A stretch of DNA of 64,000 nucleotides from an uncultured Persicobacter sp. (GCA_947498325.1 CANMKE010000021.1:34349-98348), one strand, 5' to 3'. Counted from the first letter of the stretch, positions 1-8,687 are shown. Numbers and translations are program-made. The notes: a model not told the origin generated them from the sequence alone.

Positions 1-96
1 AAAGATGATTTCTATATTTCATTTTTCAAGGGAAATCCACCCATTTTAGTTTCGGATGACTCCATTCCCTTGGGTCAATTATCGGTTAAATTCTAA
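1..96 (+). CDS. C-terminal end of an unidentified protein (partial)
   Basis: Frame 1 is open from the first base to a TAA at 94-96 and gives 31 residues ending in GQLSVKF. The fragment is rich in beta-forming residues and is followed by an AT-rich spacer before the next gene, which fits the tail of a gene that begins outside the window. The piece is too short to assign a family, and chance openness of a 93-base frame cannot be excluded. Confidence 0.45.
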   Translation, partial: KDDFYISFFKGNPPILVSDDSIPLGQLSVKF

Positions 97-173
97 CAAC
101 TTTATTACATCATTTATCATCCCATAAATTTAGAATTTTATTCTAAAACATAGGCTAAGGCCAATAATATTAT

Positions 174-181
174 TATATTTG
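174..181 (+). promoter_or_regulatory. possible Bacteroidota -7 element
   Basis: TATATTTG matches the Bacteroidota -7 consensus TAnnTTTG and lies 24 bases before the start of the lipoprotein gene at 206. No good -33 TTTG is seen at the right distance, so this is only a candidate. Confidence 0.25.
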
Positions 182-205
182 AATTATAATAATACAACTT
201 AACCT

Positions 206-1801
206 ATGATTAAGCATATAAAAACTTGGCTATCAGCCATATTGGTGCTATGCTCAACATCTGCCTGTGATCACAGCTGGCTTAATGTAGAGGAATTAAA
301 CATCGAGCAAAATGATGGACACTACTACATGCCTGTTGGACAAGCCAATTACAGCATGCGGGAGTTTATGAAGCTCGTTACAGGTGATGAGGTGAATATA
401 GATGAAACCGAAGACGGCCAACTTTATTTGCGATACTCCCACAACATCGAATCCCAAACGTTACAGGATCTCATAGAAATTCAGGATGAACAGTGGCGAG
501 AAGATATCAATCTCGCATTGCAGCAGGTTCCTTCCTCCAATCAGCGGATGCAGGCCGATGGGGCACTGATCGCGCATCGTGAGTTTGAGTGGGAAATGGC
601 CGCTATTGAGGGTTTTCAGATGACAGAACTGAAATTTCTCGAAGCACTAATGACCTTCAGATTTGAACACAGTGCCAGATCGCTTTTTATGGTCAACATT
701 ACCATTCCAAGTATAAGAAATGCAGATAAAACGGTGGTTAGTTATGAGGTAGATTTAGCCAATAACCTCCCACAGCTCAGCACAACACTAAAGGATCATT
801 TTCTGAGCCTGAGAAAAGAGGGCGACAAAAATTACGTGGACATCACCATGGATGTTTACGCCAAATCGGGCACTCCACCCGATATTGCCACTTTACAAGA
901 GCCGCTACAAATTACCTCAACAATTACCAATGCTGAAATGGCCCACATTTACGGCTACCTCGGCCAAAAAAATGATTTGCTCGAGCTTGCGCCTATTAAC
1001 CTGGAATTCATGAAAGAGATGGAGCCTGATCAGATCAAGCTAGCTTCATCGAAAATGACCGTAAATATTACAAACAAATTTGGGGCAAATCTGGATGTTG
1101 ACCTGCAATTGGCAGGCAGCCGTGATGATACGCAAACCGCTTTAAACCATACCGAGGAATTACTGATTCATCGTGCTGCTAATATTGGCGACGAAGCGAG
1201 TACAATTTTTACTTTCCATCGCGATAACAGCAATATTACTGATTTACTAAACACCTTCCCCACCTCCATAGCCGTGGCCATCGACGCCACCTCGGTACCA
1301 CATAATGCCAGTGAAGGCGAAGAGTTGAACTTCTTTTCCAGCCATGGGGGAATTGATGGTACTGTGGATATTGAAATTCCGCTTGAAATGTCTTTTGATA
1401 CCTTCATTTACGATCAATCCACTGAAATTAATGAGATTGACGTCGATACCGCAGCGATACAAAGTGCTTCGATCATCATCAACACAACCACGACGATCCC
1501 CTCCAATATTGCACTGCAGTTTGTTTTTATCGGTGAGAATGATCAGCCTCTGGCTACGCTCTTTCCCGCCGCGGGCAAACTGATTGTCGGTTCCTTTGAT
1601 GGAACACCGCAGGAATCTATCAGCCATACGAATATTGATAAAACCACCCTTTTTGCGCTCTCTCAGGCTAAAAAGATCAATACCTACTTTACATTCGATA
1701 CGCGTACCGATCAATCGTTACAAAAGTCCAAATTTGTCGCCGATCAGAATATCGATATAAAGATAGGGCTGAACGTCAGCATGAAAATTACCGACTTATA
1801 A
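206..1801 (+). CDS. large hypothetical lipoprotein paired with a DUF5723 protein
   Basis: This 531-residue protein begins with a charged N-terminus, a short hydrophobic stretch and a lipobox-like TSAC with Cys21, so it is probably a lipoprotein exported and anchored in an outer membrane leaflet. The rest is mostly polar with many beta-prone segments and no catalytic motif that I recognise. The stop lies 20 bases before the DUF5723 gene, so the two are probably co-transcribed and act together at the outer membrane. I do not recognise the family and assign no function. The long antisense frames inside it are shadows. Confidence 0.8.
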   Translation: MIKHIKTWLSAILVLCSTSACDHSWLNVEELNIEQNDGHYYMPVGQANYSMREFMKLVTGDEVNIDETEDGQLYLRYSHNIESQTLQDLIEIQDEQWREDINLALQQVPSSNQRMQADGALIAHREFEWEMAAIEGFQMTELKFLEALMTFRFEHSARSLFMVNITIPSIRNADKTVVSYEVDLANNLPQLSTTLKDHFLSLRKEGDKNYVDITMDVYAKSGTPPDIATLQEPLQITSTITNAEMAHIYGYLGQKNDLLELAPINLEFMKEMEPDQIKLASSKMTVNITNKFGANLDVDLQLAGSRDDTQTALNHTEELLIHRAANIGDEASTIFTFHRDNSNITDLLNTFPTSIAVAIDATSVPHNASEGEELNFFSSHGGIDGTVDIEIPLEMSFDTFIYDQSTEINEIDVDTAAIQSASIIINTTTTIPSNIALQFVFIGENDQPLATLFPAAGKLIVGSFDGTPQESISHTNIDKTTLFALSQAKKINTYFTFDTRTDQSLQKSKFVADQNIDIKIGLNVSMKITDL

Positions 1802-1821
1802 CCTCCAACCCGCATCAACCC

Positions 1822-3216
1822 ATGAAATACTTTCTATTCCTCATTATGGCTTTTGGAGTGTTCTACAATACTCATGCTCAAAATCAGCAAACCCTCTATC
1901 AGTTTGACCCTCAGAGTAATGCAACAGCTTTTCAGATGAATCCTGCATTCATCCCCGCTGCCAAATTCACCATCGGGTTACCCATAAGCCAATTGAATAT
2001 TCAAGGGCGTTTTGGACTGAAACCCACTGATATTGGCACCTATGATCAAGAAACGCAAACGTTGAACATTAATGCAAACAATTATAAAATAAGATCAGGG
2101 GAAGATTTTGAAAACCGTTTCTCAGGAAATTTCACGCCCATATTTATTGCTTATTCCAATGGGAAAACGGCATTTTCTTTCAGTGCTGGTACCCGATTTT
2201 ACGCACAGCACCAAGTTTCGCAATCCCTCATCGACCTTGCCATTAATGGCAATGGCTTTACGGAGGAAGAACTTGCTGGCGGTCAATATACAAAAGTAAC
2301 GACAGGAAATATTTCCACCTCTAATATAGTTTATGGGCAAGCATCGATGGGTTTTGGAAGAAAAATAGGCGAACGCCTGACCATCGGGCTGAAAGGTAGC
2401 TTTCTTTGGGGCATGTATAATGTGAGCACCAATGACATGAGTGTGACCATTGAAAGCGATGCCCGTGCCAACCGAAACAAGGTGCATTCCAGCGACGGGG
2501 TGATCAATACCTCCAATATTTCTGACAATTCCGCGCATGGTGACGAGATTCTTTCCGCCATTTCTCCAAATGGAAATTATGGCGTAGCCATAGATTTGGG
2601 AATCAATTATCAGCTGACCGAAAAGGTGACCATCAGTGCTGTCGTTAAAGATATGGGCGCTATCCAATGGGATCAGCAAACAGAAGAAATTACTTTTTCA
2701 AAAAGTGCAATTGACCAAAATGGAATTGATTTGGATCGCTTCCTGAATATCAAGAGTGAGTCTGATGGCAGTGATGTGGATTTTTTAGAAGAAGTTACCG
2801 ACCAATTCGAGGAGGTTTTGCAATTAGACTCCGTCCAAAATAAAAAGCACACTGCAACCTTACCGATCAGAAATATGATCAGTATTGATTACCAGCTATC
2901 CAAGCGGCACCGCGTAGGCCTAACCTCCATTAATGAGTTTCATCAAGGATCATGGAATGCAGGTATCAGCACTTTCTATAATTTTTACCTTGGCTCAGCC
3001 TTTTCCATGATTGTTAACTGGACAGCAATTAATAATAGCTATGATAATATTGGCGCAGGATTTCGATGGAATATTGGAGCGGTACAACTTTACATGCTGA
3101 CAGATAATATACTTGCGCCACTGCGACCACACCAAACCAATAATTTCGCACTATCTACAGGTATAAACCTGCAGTTTGGTCGTAAAAAAATGAAGGTTAA
3201 GAATTGGGAGGATTAA
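1822..3216 (+). CDS. DUF5723 family outer-membrane protein
   Basis: The 464-residue product has a signal peptide (residues 1-19, ending THAQ) followed by the opening typical of DUF5723 proteins: a YQFDPQS segment, then FQMNPAFIP and a series of amphipathic beta strands. Proteins of this kind are predicted outer-membrane beta-barrels found almost only in Bacteroidota, with unknown function. The C-terminus ends in alternating strands (ALSTGINLQFG) and a short basic tail. It follows the lipoprotein gene by 20 bases, which suggests a two-gene operon for an outer-membrane assembly. Family assignment is from recalled pattern; function is not known. Confidence 0.7.
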   Translation: MKYFLFLIMAFGVFYNTHAQNQQTLYQFDPQSNATAFQMNPAFIPAAKFTIGLPISQLNIQGRFGLKPTDIGTYDQETQTLNINANNYKIRSGEDFENRFSGNFTPIFIAYSNGKTAFSFSAGTRFYAQHQVSQSLIDLAINGNGFTEEELAGGQYTKVTTGNISTSNIVYGQASMGFGRKIGERLTIGLKGSFLWGMYNVSTNDMSVTIESDARANRNKVHSSDGVINTSNISDNSAHGDEILSAISPNGNYGVAIDLGINYQLTEKVTISAVVKDMGAIQWDQQTEEITFSKSAIDQNGIDLDRFLNIKSESDGSDVDFLEEVTDQFEEVLQLDSVQNKKHTATLPIRNMISIDYQLSKRHRVGLTSINEFHQGSWNAGISTFYNFYLGSAFSMIVNWTAINNSYDNIGAGFRWNIGAVQLYMLTDNILAPLRPHQTNNFALSTGINLQFGRKKMKVKNWED

Positions 3217-3469
3217 ATTTATCAATTTTCTACAGTTGTTACCAGGGTCTGATGATTGATGATAAGCTTGGGCTGCATAAAAAAATGTACCAATATTTGA
3301 CATCAATCATTGGCCTGTTTTTAATAGGAAGCACCAAAAAGGTCCTCAATTGTGCTACATAAAATGCCCACCATTCCCTCCAAATATTGCCTCTTCATTA
3401 AGTTCTCCTTACTGAGCCTCTAAGGAAAAAGGGACATCAAAAAGAATAACACGCACTGAATCCACAATA

Positions 3470-4102
3470 TCAGTTATCGACGACACTTAAATCTGTGTTC
3501 AATACCGATTCATCGATCATTTTTTTAAGATTGGCAATAAAATGCGGACTATCGCTTTGAGCTGATTCTTCAATTGTTTGATTCGGGAAATGGAAGATCG
3601 CCTTACCACTTAATGCAAAATTAAGTATTGCACTATATATGATCGACACAAAGAAAGTGGGGCTTATCCTCAGGTCTATATTATATTTCAGGGTAACTTT
3701 CAGCAATTGTTCGTTCAGACCTGCAAGAATTGATTCTGTAACACCGATTGCCCGAGCGCACAACATTGGCCGCGCATTGAGATGTTGCTCAATCTGAACC
3801 ACTTTTAACAATGGCCGCAATTCAATAAATAACTCCAGCAGTGCAATACAATTCTCTGTAAAAGACTGCGCGGTCAAATCTTCAGACTTACAGGAGTTCA
3901 TCAGGTCACTGACTCTTTTCTGATACATTACTATGGATTCATTGAGAATCGCCTCCTTGGAGCCAAAATAGTAATTCAGCATTCCCTGGCTTACATTGGC
4001 ACTCTGCGCAATCGCTCGAGTTGATGCTCCATCATAACCTTTGGCAGCAATTACATTTATGGCTCGTTGTAAAATTAGTGACTTCTTCGTTCTCGATATC
4101 AT
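3470..4102 (-). CDS. TetR/AcrR family transcriptional regulator
   Basis: The 210-residue protein has the standard TetR layout. Residues 8-55 form the helix-turn-helix domain, with the typical run AAKGYDGASTRAIAQSANVS followed by GMLNYYFGSKEAIL. The remaining helical part would be the ligand-binding and dimerisation domain. No transporter or enzyme gene lies divergently next to it, so its target cannot be inferred from context. It is convergent with the DUF5723 gene. A short palindrome AATCAGTTGATT at 4260-4271 in its upstream region could be an operator, but this is weak. Confidence 0.85.
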   Translation of the reverse strand: MISRTKKSLILQRAINVIAAKGYDGASTRAIAQSANVSQGMLNYYFGSKEAILNESIVMYQKRVSDLMNSCKSEDLTAQSFTENCIALLELFIELRPLLKVVQIEQHLNARPMLCARAIGVTESILAGLNEQLLKVTLKYNIDLRISPTFFVSIIYSAILNFALSGKAIFHFPNQTIEESAQSDSPHFIANLKKMIDESVLNTDLSVVDN

Positions 4103-4473
4103 AACTTAATTATCTTCGAATTAACCATTCACTCACCGTAATAACATGTGGGCTATGGCTTATAAATAATGTACAAGATGTTCAAGTCACGCTATAATCA
4201 CAAAATTCAAAATCAAACAACTAAGTAAATCGTTAATAGCAGATTAGAAAAACTAACTCAATCAGTTGATTAACAGCACTAACTAATGGTTGGAGCTGAA
4301 TCAACAGCCATTTTAATCACTATATCGTATCGATATTTATTTGTATTCTAATCCAATTATAATAATTACTATCCCGAAACAAAACCCGAAATAGTGCTAA
4401 TCATAAAAATAGGACAATGGTTTGGGACAAAAAAATACCACCAAAGGTTGGTGGTATCATTTGTAAGGCAAAT
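4103..4473. other. intergenic region upstream of the TetR gene
   Basis: This AT-rich spacer must hold the TetR promoter and contains the terminator of the downstream minus-strand gene at 4435-4457. The only other pattern I see is the 12-bp palindrome AATCAGTTGATT at 4260-4271. No convincing gene is present. Confidence 0.5.
4435..4457 (-). terminator. intrinsic terminator of the helicase-associated-repeat gene
   Basis: ATACCACC and GGTGGTAT form a perfect 8-bp stem with a 7-base loop. Read on the minus strand it is followed by a run of T, 16 bases after the stop of the gene at 4474. Confidence 0.85.
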
Positions 4474-5238
4474 TTATAATTCTTCAAGCATTTCATTCTC
4501 GATCCGTTCTTGCCGTTTTCGGCTTTTAAATTCAGAGGCCTGCCGCTTAATATCAATCTTTTCCATTTCGCTGAGCGCATTTTTCAAACGCTCCCTTTTC
4601 AGTTCAAATGGAAAGTTGATACTTTCGAGTGCCTGTAACTGAAGGGGCGTTCGTGTCCGCTTTATTTGATTATACATCCATGCATAAAGCTTCTTCTCAG
4701 AAGTAGGGACGTTGAAGTGGCCATGTTTCTTGTAGAAGCGTTTCATTTTGAGGAACATTTTCTCCCAATAGTCCTCCAGTACATTCCACGAAAAACCGAT
4801 ATCCTCAAGCCGCTTGATCCGATCCAGCGGCATTCTGTTTTCTTTATACAATCTGCGCTGTTCATTCACAAACCGACTCAATTTGTAAAGATCAGAACCA
4901 CGGGGCCATAAGGTCTGGGAAACGTGCGTCGTCCCATATTTTTCTTTATAGTCGATCAACTTACCGATGTTCTCTTCGAACTTATCGGCTGTTCGGTAAC
5001 CCCAATCAAAATTAATCGCTTCCAAAAGATCGCGCTTCTCCTGGGAAAAAACCGAGCGGGTACGAGAGAACCTTCGCTGGTTTTTACACCACAGATATAA
5101 TTTTGAAAACTTGGCATCACCATGAGGCACTTTAGAGTGCCCATGTTCCTCATAAAAAGCTTTTAGCTCTTCATATCGCTCTATCCATTTGGCATCCCAA
5201 TATTGATGATTTGAGGCTTTTGAGATTTTTTCCATCAA
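4474..5238 (-). CDS. helicase-associated (HA) repeat protein without a helicase domain
   Basis: The 254-residue product holds three copies of a helicase-associated-type repeat of about 65-70 residues. Each has an aromatic/charged opening helix (WIERYEELKAFYEEHGHSKVP, FEENIGKLIDYKEKYGTTHV, WEKMFLKMKRFYKKHGHFNVP, shown here as separate repeats), then a YLWCKNQRR-like or WMYNQIKR helix and a final I-F-W/F motif. In larger proteins such repeats follow a superfamily II helicase and are thought to bind nucleic acid. Here no helicase motifs are present. The gene stands alone, with its own terminator. Role unknown; nucleic-acid binding is the best inference. The start may be Met1 or Met2. Confidence 0.7.
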   Translation of the reverse strand: MMEKISKASNHQYWDAKWIERYEELKAFYEEHGHSKVPHGDAKFSKLYLWCKNQRRFSRTRSVFSQEKRDLLEAINFDWGYRTADKFEENIGKLIDYKEKYGTTHVSQTLWPRGSDLYKLSRFVNEQRRLYKENRMPLDRIKRLEDIGFSWNVLEDYWEKMFLKMKRFYKKHGHFNVPTSEKKLYAWMYNQIKRTRTPLQLQALESINFPFELKRERLKNALSEMEKIDIKRQASEFKSRKRQERIENEMLEEL

Positions 5239-5657
5239 AATATCTTGAAGTTAACTGACTATCATTACACATATATGTATACCAAAAGTTTAATCTATTG
5301 ATCAGCAAATTGAGTAAACGCATTATTAACCCCACCTCCATCCTTAACCGCAACAAACACTCAACACCTTAAAAACCAATGACATACAAAAATATTGTTT
5401 AATACTCAAACAATATTTATTCAGAAATTTAAATTATTACAACCATAATTTAACAGAATAAATATGTAATTCTGTTTGAGATCAAATCAAATAAGCGAAG
5501 TTCAGTTTTTTTGTTCAGAACAATTGACTATCGCTATCTGATAGGAATGGTATGAATAAGTAACATCCTGTCCTTAAAAATAATAATAATTTTACCTAAA
5601 CAAAAGTATTTTATTGACAATCTAAAGCAAAAAAATACAATTTGAAAAATTGGACAT
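5239..5657. other. AT-rich intergenic region
   Basis: The stretch between the HA-repeat gene and the structured RNA is very AT-rich. It must include the promoter of the minus-strand gene ending at 5238. I see no gene, strong hairpin or repeat in it. Confidence 0.5.
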
Positions 5658-5762
5658 AAAAAAACGGGTACGAAACTTCGCGTACCCGCATTTCCACTGT
5701 TCAACCTGCAAATTGCTGTTACTCAAAAATAGGCAATTTTTTGCAAGTAGAGAAGTTGAACC
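5658..5762 (-). ncRNA. candidate structured small RNA or long 3' UTR
   Basis: On the minus strand a long imperfect hairpin is followed by a strong terminator. The outer stem pairs 5755-5761 with 5699-5705 (GTTCAAC with GTTGAAC). Inside it AATTGC/GCAATT (5711-5716 and 5733-5738) and TGCA/TGCA (5707-5710 and 5742-5745) pair across a small bulge. A 10-base linker leads to the terminator stem at 5665-5688. The element starts about 30 bases after the stop of the HAD gene, so it may be the 3' UTR of that mRNA or a processed or independent small RNA. No promoter of its own is evident and no known RNA family was recognised. Confidence 0.4.
5665..5688 (-). terminator. intrinsic terminator after the HAD gene/structured RNA
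   Basis: CGGGTACG and CGTACCCG form a perfect 8-bp GC-rich stem with an 8-base loop. On the minus strand it is followed by seven T residues. Confidence 0.85.
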
Positions 5763-5791
5763 GTATTTATATTTTTTATTATGAAAAAAAC

Positions 5792-6490
5792 TTATCCAAT
5801 TGTTTTCACAAATTCTGTAACAGAAGCAAAAGCAACAATTTGATGGTGGTTTTCCTCAGCAGGAGCTACTGTTTCATGTTCCCAAGTGCTTGAAAATGGA
5901 ATATGTACCGCTTGGCCACCGATTTCAAGAACAGGAAGAACATCCGATTTCAAAGAATTGCCAATCATCAGAAACTCTTCCGCCTTAATATCATGACGGT
6001 TGAGTATTTCCTGATACTGTGCCGCAGTCTTGTCTGATACAATTTCAACTTTATCAAAATAATCTGCCAGCCCTGAACGGGCTAACTTGCTTTCTTGGTC
6101 TAATAAATCACCTTTGGTAATAACCATGAGTTGATAGTGCTGAGAGAGGGTTTTTAGGGCCTGCTCAACGCCTTCAATATTTTCAACGGGATGTTCAATC
6201 ATTTCTCGACCCCAGTCAATGATCTGCTGAATGTCCCCTCCTCTTACCAAGCCTTCGGTAAGTTCAACGGCAGTTTCAATCATTGAAAGAATAAAACCCT
6301 TCACACCGTAACCAAAATACTTGAGGTTTTTGATTTCCGTTTGAAACAAATGCTTCCGCAGCACTTCTTCAGGAACGTACTGTTCCAAAAGCTTGAAAAA
6401 ACGTTCTTGTGTGGCATCGAATATGGTTTCGTTTACCCACAGCGTATCATCAGCATCAAAGGCTATCGTTTTTATTTTTGGATCTATCAT
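5792..6490 (-). CDS. HAD-superfamily hydrolase
   Basis: The protein has HAD motif I FDADDTLW near its N-terminus (nucleophile Asp and general acid Asp), motif II in VITKGD, a motif III Lys region and motif IV as IGNSLKSDVLP. A helical cap lies between motifs I and II, as in subfamily I phosphatases. The frame is open up to 6526, but the Met codon at 6488-6490 (MIDPKIKT) sits directly before motif I and is the likelier start; the longer form would add 12 polar residues. A small phosphorylated metabolite is the expected substrate, but it cannot be named. The structured element at 5658-5762 follows it. Confidence 0.8.
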   Translation of the reverse strand: MIDPKIKTIAFDADDTLWVNETIFDATQERFFKLLEQYVPEEVLRKHLFQTEIKNLKYFGYGVKGFILSMIETAVELTEGLVRGGDIQQIIDWGREMIEHPVENIEGVEQALKTLSQHYQLMVITKGDLLDQESKLARSGLADYFDKVEIVSDKTAAQYQEILNRHDIKAEEFLMIGNSLKSDVLPVLEIGGQAVHIPFSSTWEHETVAPAEENHHQIVAFASVTEFVKTIG

Positions 6491-6601
6491 AATGGGACTT
6501 TTAGAGCGATTATTGGTTTGAGGCAATAATAATTACTTTAGTGCGGAATAAGAACTGCACTAATAAAAATTAATCAACAATTCGCAATACGCAAAAAAAA
6601 A

Positions 6602-6622
6602 ACAGCTTCAAACTGAAGCTGT
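6602..6622 (-). terminator. intrinsic terminator of the small HTH gene
   Basis: ACAGCTTCA and TGAAGCTGT form a perfect 9-bp stem with loop AAC. The minus-strand T run follows. It lies about 50 bases past the stop of the gene at 6674. Confidence 0.85.
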
Positions 6623-6673
6623 ACATGTTATTCATTTATAAGAACAGAACCCTTAAATGGCCTTTCTGATGTT

Positions 6674-6949
6674 TTAGTCTTTAATAATCTCGTTCATGTA
6701 GGAGATCCTCTTTTGAATTTCAGCTTCAATAACATCAATTATTTTCACTACTTCTTTCGGATTCATCCTATCCACCGCTTTCATCTTCTTATTGTAAGAC
6801 TGATAGCTGATGCCCATTCCTTTGACAATATCGGTTTGCTTGATCGGCAATTCCGCAATCATTGAAGGAAGGTGCTCAATCATTTCCTGATATTTTGTGA
6901 TAAGGTCCTTCATTTCTTTTAACGAAGGCACAGATTCATTATTGCTCAT
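6674..6949 (-). CDS. small helix-turn-helix-like protein
   Basis: This 91-residue protein is predicted to be all helical. Residues around 50-72 (QTDIVKGMGISYQSYNKKMK) look like an XRE-type helix-turn-helix: a Q-x-x-I-x-x helix, a GIS turn and a recognition helix. Flanking helices (LITKYQEMIEHL and EVVKIIDVIEAEIQKRI) could mediate dimerisation. It has its own terminator and lies between the HAD gene and the response-regulator gene, both on the same strand. A DNA-binding role is inferred from the motif only. Confidence 0.6.
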   Translation of the reverse strand: MSNNESVPSLKEMKDLITKYQEMIEHLPSMIAELPIKQTDIVKGMGISYQSYNKKMKAVDRMNPKEVVKIIDVIEAEIQKRISYMNEIIKD

Positions 6950-7183
6950 AGTATTAACAGTTAATTTGATGTCGATTCAATTTGGTAGAAATTATAACAA
7001 AAATTGAACCATCTCAAAAGGTGAGGTTCAAAATCCGCTCATGTATATAATCTAACTGTCAATAAAAATGTTTAATATAGGATGATAAAGGTTAAAATTT
7101 TCTTTTGAAATTGATGTTTCTGATCTCAACAAAAACCTAACTTACTGAAAAAGAGTCAGTAAAAAAAATTATGAATGATCCTC

Positions 7184-7882
7184 TTAATTTATGTTATCAT
7201 TAAATTTATAGCCTACCCCTTTAATGGTCACGATCAGGTCATTGCCAATCTTCTCACGAACCTTCCGCACATGCACATCCACAGTTCGAGGAAGGATATA
7301 CACATCTGTTCCCCAGATATCCCTTAATAACTCATCCCTTGAGAGTATTTTTCCTGGTGATTGCGCAAGTGTATAAAGCAACTCAAACTCTTTCTTTGGA
7401 AGCGGCAGCTTTTCTCCATGCGTCTCCACGGTGTAACTCGTTTTATCAATGCGTAGCGAGGGAAACGTCAATACATCCTGCGCATCCATCGTTTTGGGAG
7501 AAGTACGCTCCAGGAGGGCCTCTATTCTTCTTTTAAGCGCACGTGGCTTCACAGGTTTGATAATATAGTCGTTTGCCCCCATATCGAAGGCTGCAACCTC
7601 TGAATACTCTTCAGAACGCGCTGTTAAAAATACAATCAATGCCTGATCAATCTCAGGATTATTTCTCAGTTGCCTGCAAGCCTCAATGCCATCCATATTC
7701 GGCATCATTATATCAAGCAAAATCAAATCTGGTTTGAACACCCTCGCACGCTCAACGGCTTCAATCCCATCTGCGGCAGTTTCAATGGCATAGCCTGCAT
7801 TTTTTAAATTATACTCCAGTAAATCGCGGATGTCTTCTTCATCATCCACTACCAAAACTTTATGTTGTATTGATTCCATCAT
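7184..7882 (-). CDS. OmpR/PhoB-type response regulator
   Basis: Residues 8-120 form a receiver domain with the acidic cluster DDEED near residue 13, the phospho-acceptor Asp57 in LILLDIMMP, a T in FLTAR and the Lys in IIKPVKP. Residues 135-230 form a winged-helix DNA-binding domain with the typical LPKKEFELLYTLAQSPG and the VDVHVRKVREKIG/IKGVGYKF ending. It is a full-length PhoB-like regulator. No sensor histidine kinase is adjacent, so it is an orphan in this window. The start may be Met1 or Met2. The origin of replication begins just upstream of it. Confidence 0.93.
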   Translation of the reverse strand: MMESIQHKVLVVDDEEDIRDLLEYNLKNAGYAIETAADGIEAVERARVFKPDLILLDIMMPNMDGIEACRQLRNNPEIDQALIVFLTARSEEYSEVAAFDMGANDYIIKPVKPRALKRRIEALLERTSPKTMDAQDVLTFPSLRIDKTSYTVETHGEKLPLPKKEFELLYTLAQSPGKILSRDELLRDIWGTDVYILPRTVDVHVRKVREKIGNDLIVTIKGVGYKFNDNIN

Positions 7883-8050
7883 GTATCTAAAATTACAATG
7901 ACAATGTTACAACCTACCCGTGAATAAATTTTTGTGCAAAAATTACCATTGCTTTAAGATATCAGCTTGATGATAACATTCGCTTAACCGCCTATTTTAT
8001 TTATTTTTAAAGACGCTCCCAAACATTTGTGTTGCAATAAGTTTAGAGGT

Positions 8051-8127
8051 GACAAAACAGGTAGCTTGATTCATGTTCCGTCGCACCTAAAAAAGAAAGC
8101 TCTCAATTGTCCGCGACAAAATAGGTA
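8051..8127 (+). repeat. outlying iteron copies upstream of the main array
   Basis: GACAAAACAGGTA at 8051-8063 and GACAAAATAGGTA at 8115-8127 match the iteron core and are 64 bp apart, close to three 21-bp periods. Between them, 8068-8082 holds an inverted copy (GACGGAACATGAATC on the minus strand). Confidence 0.65.
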
Positions 8128-8200
8128 CGTCCCTTTAATTTACTTTTTAAAGCAATATCCCAATATTTAAATTCATCTGAAAGACAAAATCAATCGGTGT

Positions 8201-8246
8201 GTTTTGTATTGTTTTATTTTGTTTTAACTGTTTTAATTGTTTTAGG
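8201..8246. other. T-rich periodic stretch, candidate DNA unwinding element
   Basis: GTTTT recurs at 8201, 8211, 8221, 8230 and 8239, about one helical turn apart, within a stretch that is nearly all A/T plus spaced G. It lies 45 bp before the iteron array, the usual place of the AT-rich strand-opening region in iteron origins. Confidence 0.5.
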
Positions 8247-8290
8247 CTTTGTATCCTTTTGATATACAGATGGTTAGAAAGGGCTATTAC

Positions 8291-8430
8291 GACATAGTAG
8301 GTAATCTGCGCGACAGATCATGTATTTGGCGTGACATAGTAGGTAATTGGTACGACGTATTGTGGATAAAGTCTGACGTATCATGAACATCACGGACATT
8401 TTAGGTATTTAGATAGACATTATAGGGATT
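8291..8430 (+). repeat. seven direct iterons with 21-bp phasing
   Basis: Iteron cores of 15 bp start at 8291, 8312, 8333, 8354, 8375, 8395 and 8416, so the period is 21 bp with one step of 20. The best copies are GACATAGTAGGTAAT (8291 and 8333), GACATTTTAGGTATT (8395) and GACATTATAGGGATT (8416). Weaker copies are GACAGATCATGTATT (8312), GACGTATTGTGGATA (8354) and GACGTATCATGAACA (8375). Two helical turns per repeat put every Rep monomer on the same DNA face, as expected for initiator binding. Confidence 0.85.
8361..8369 (-). promoter_or_regulatory. DnaA box inside the iteron array
   Basis: TGTGGATAA is the exact reverse complement of the consensus DnaA box TTATCCACA. It is embedded in the fourth iteron, so host DnaA probably helps open this origin together with Rep. 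Confidence 0.75.
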
Positions 8431-8506
8431 GTTGTAAATTTTGTGTGTAGAAAAATTTTGACGAATTGTGTTTTATTGATACTGGATATTAAATTATTTA
8501 ATTAGT

Positions 8507-8687
8507 TGTTCCTTTTCTGTCGTAATAACTTTCCAGCCTACCTTTTCTGTCGCATAATATTGATTTGGGTTTTACAGCAATTTGTGTTGATAGACTCTTC
8601 TGTGTTCATGTTCTGTCGGATTTATTTTGGAATATCCCTACAATGTCGTAGTTTCGATTTTGAAACGAATGCGACAGATTATGAATA
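8507..8687. promoter_or_regulatory. inverted iterons over the rep promoter and start (probable autoregulatory operator)
   Basis: Minus-strand iteron copies lie at 8507-8521, 8537-8551, 8603-8617 and 8633-8647, in two pairs each 30 bp apart. For example, the minus strand of 8633-8647 reads GACATTGTAGGGATA, nearly the same as the direct iteron at 8416. A direct copy GACAGATTATGAATA at 8673-8687 covers the rep start codon. In known Rep_3 plasmids, inverted iterons in the rep promoter bind Rep dimers and repress rep; that role is inferred here. Confidence 0.65.

Noticed and set aside
1247..1714. 155-codon antisense frame inside the first lipoprotein gene
   Set aside because: It is the shadow of a real gene on the other strand and its translation has no coherent features.
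5658..5762. Known riboswitch
   Set aside because: The element follows a gene stop and lies upstream of no start within a normal distance on that strand; no known riboswitch core was recognised.
8627..8680. Upstream TTG start for rep
   Set aside because: The 18 extra residues are not conserved-looking and come from iteron DNA; ATG 8681 directly precedes the Rep_3 N-terminus.
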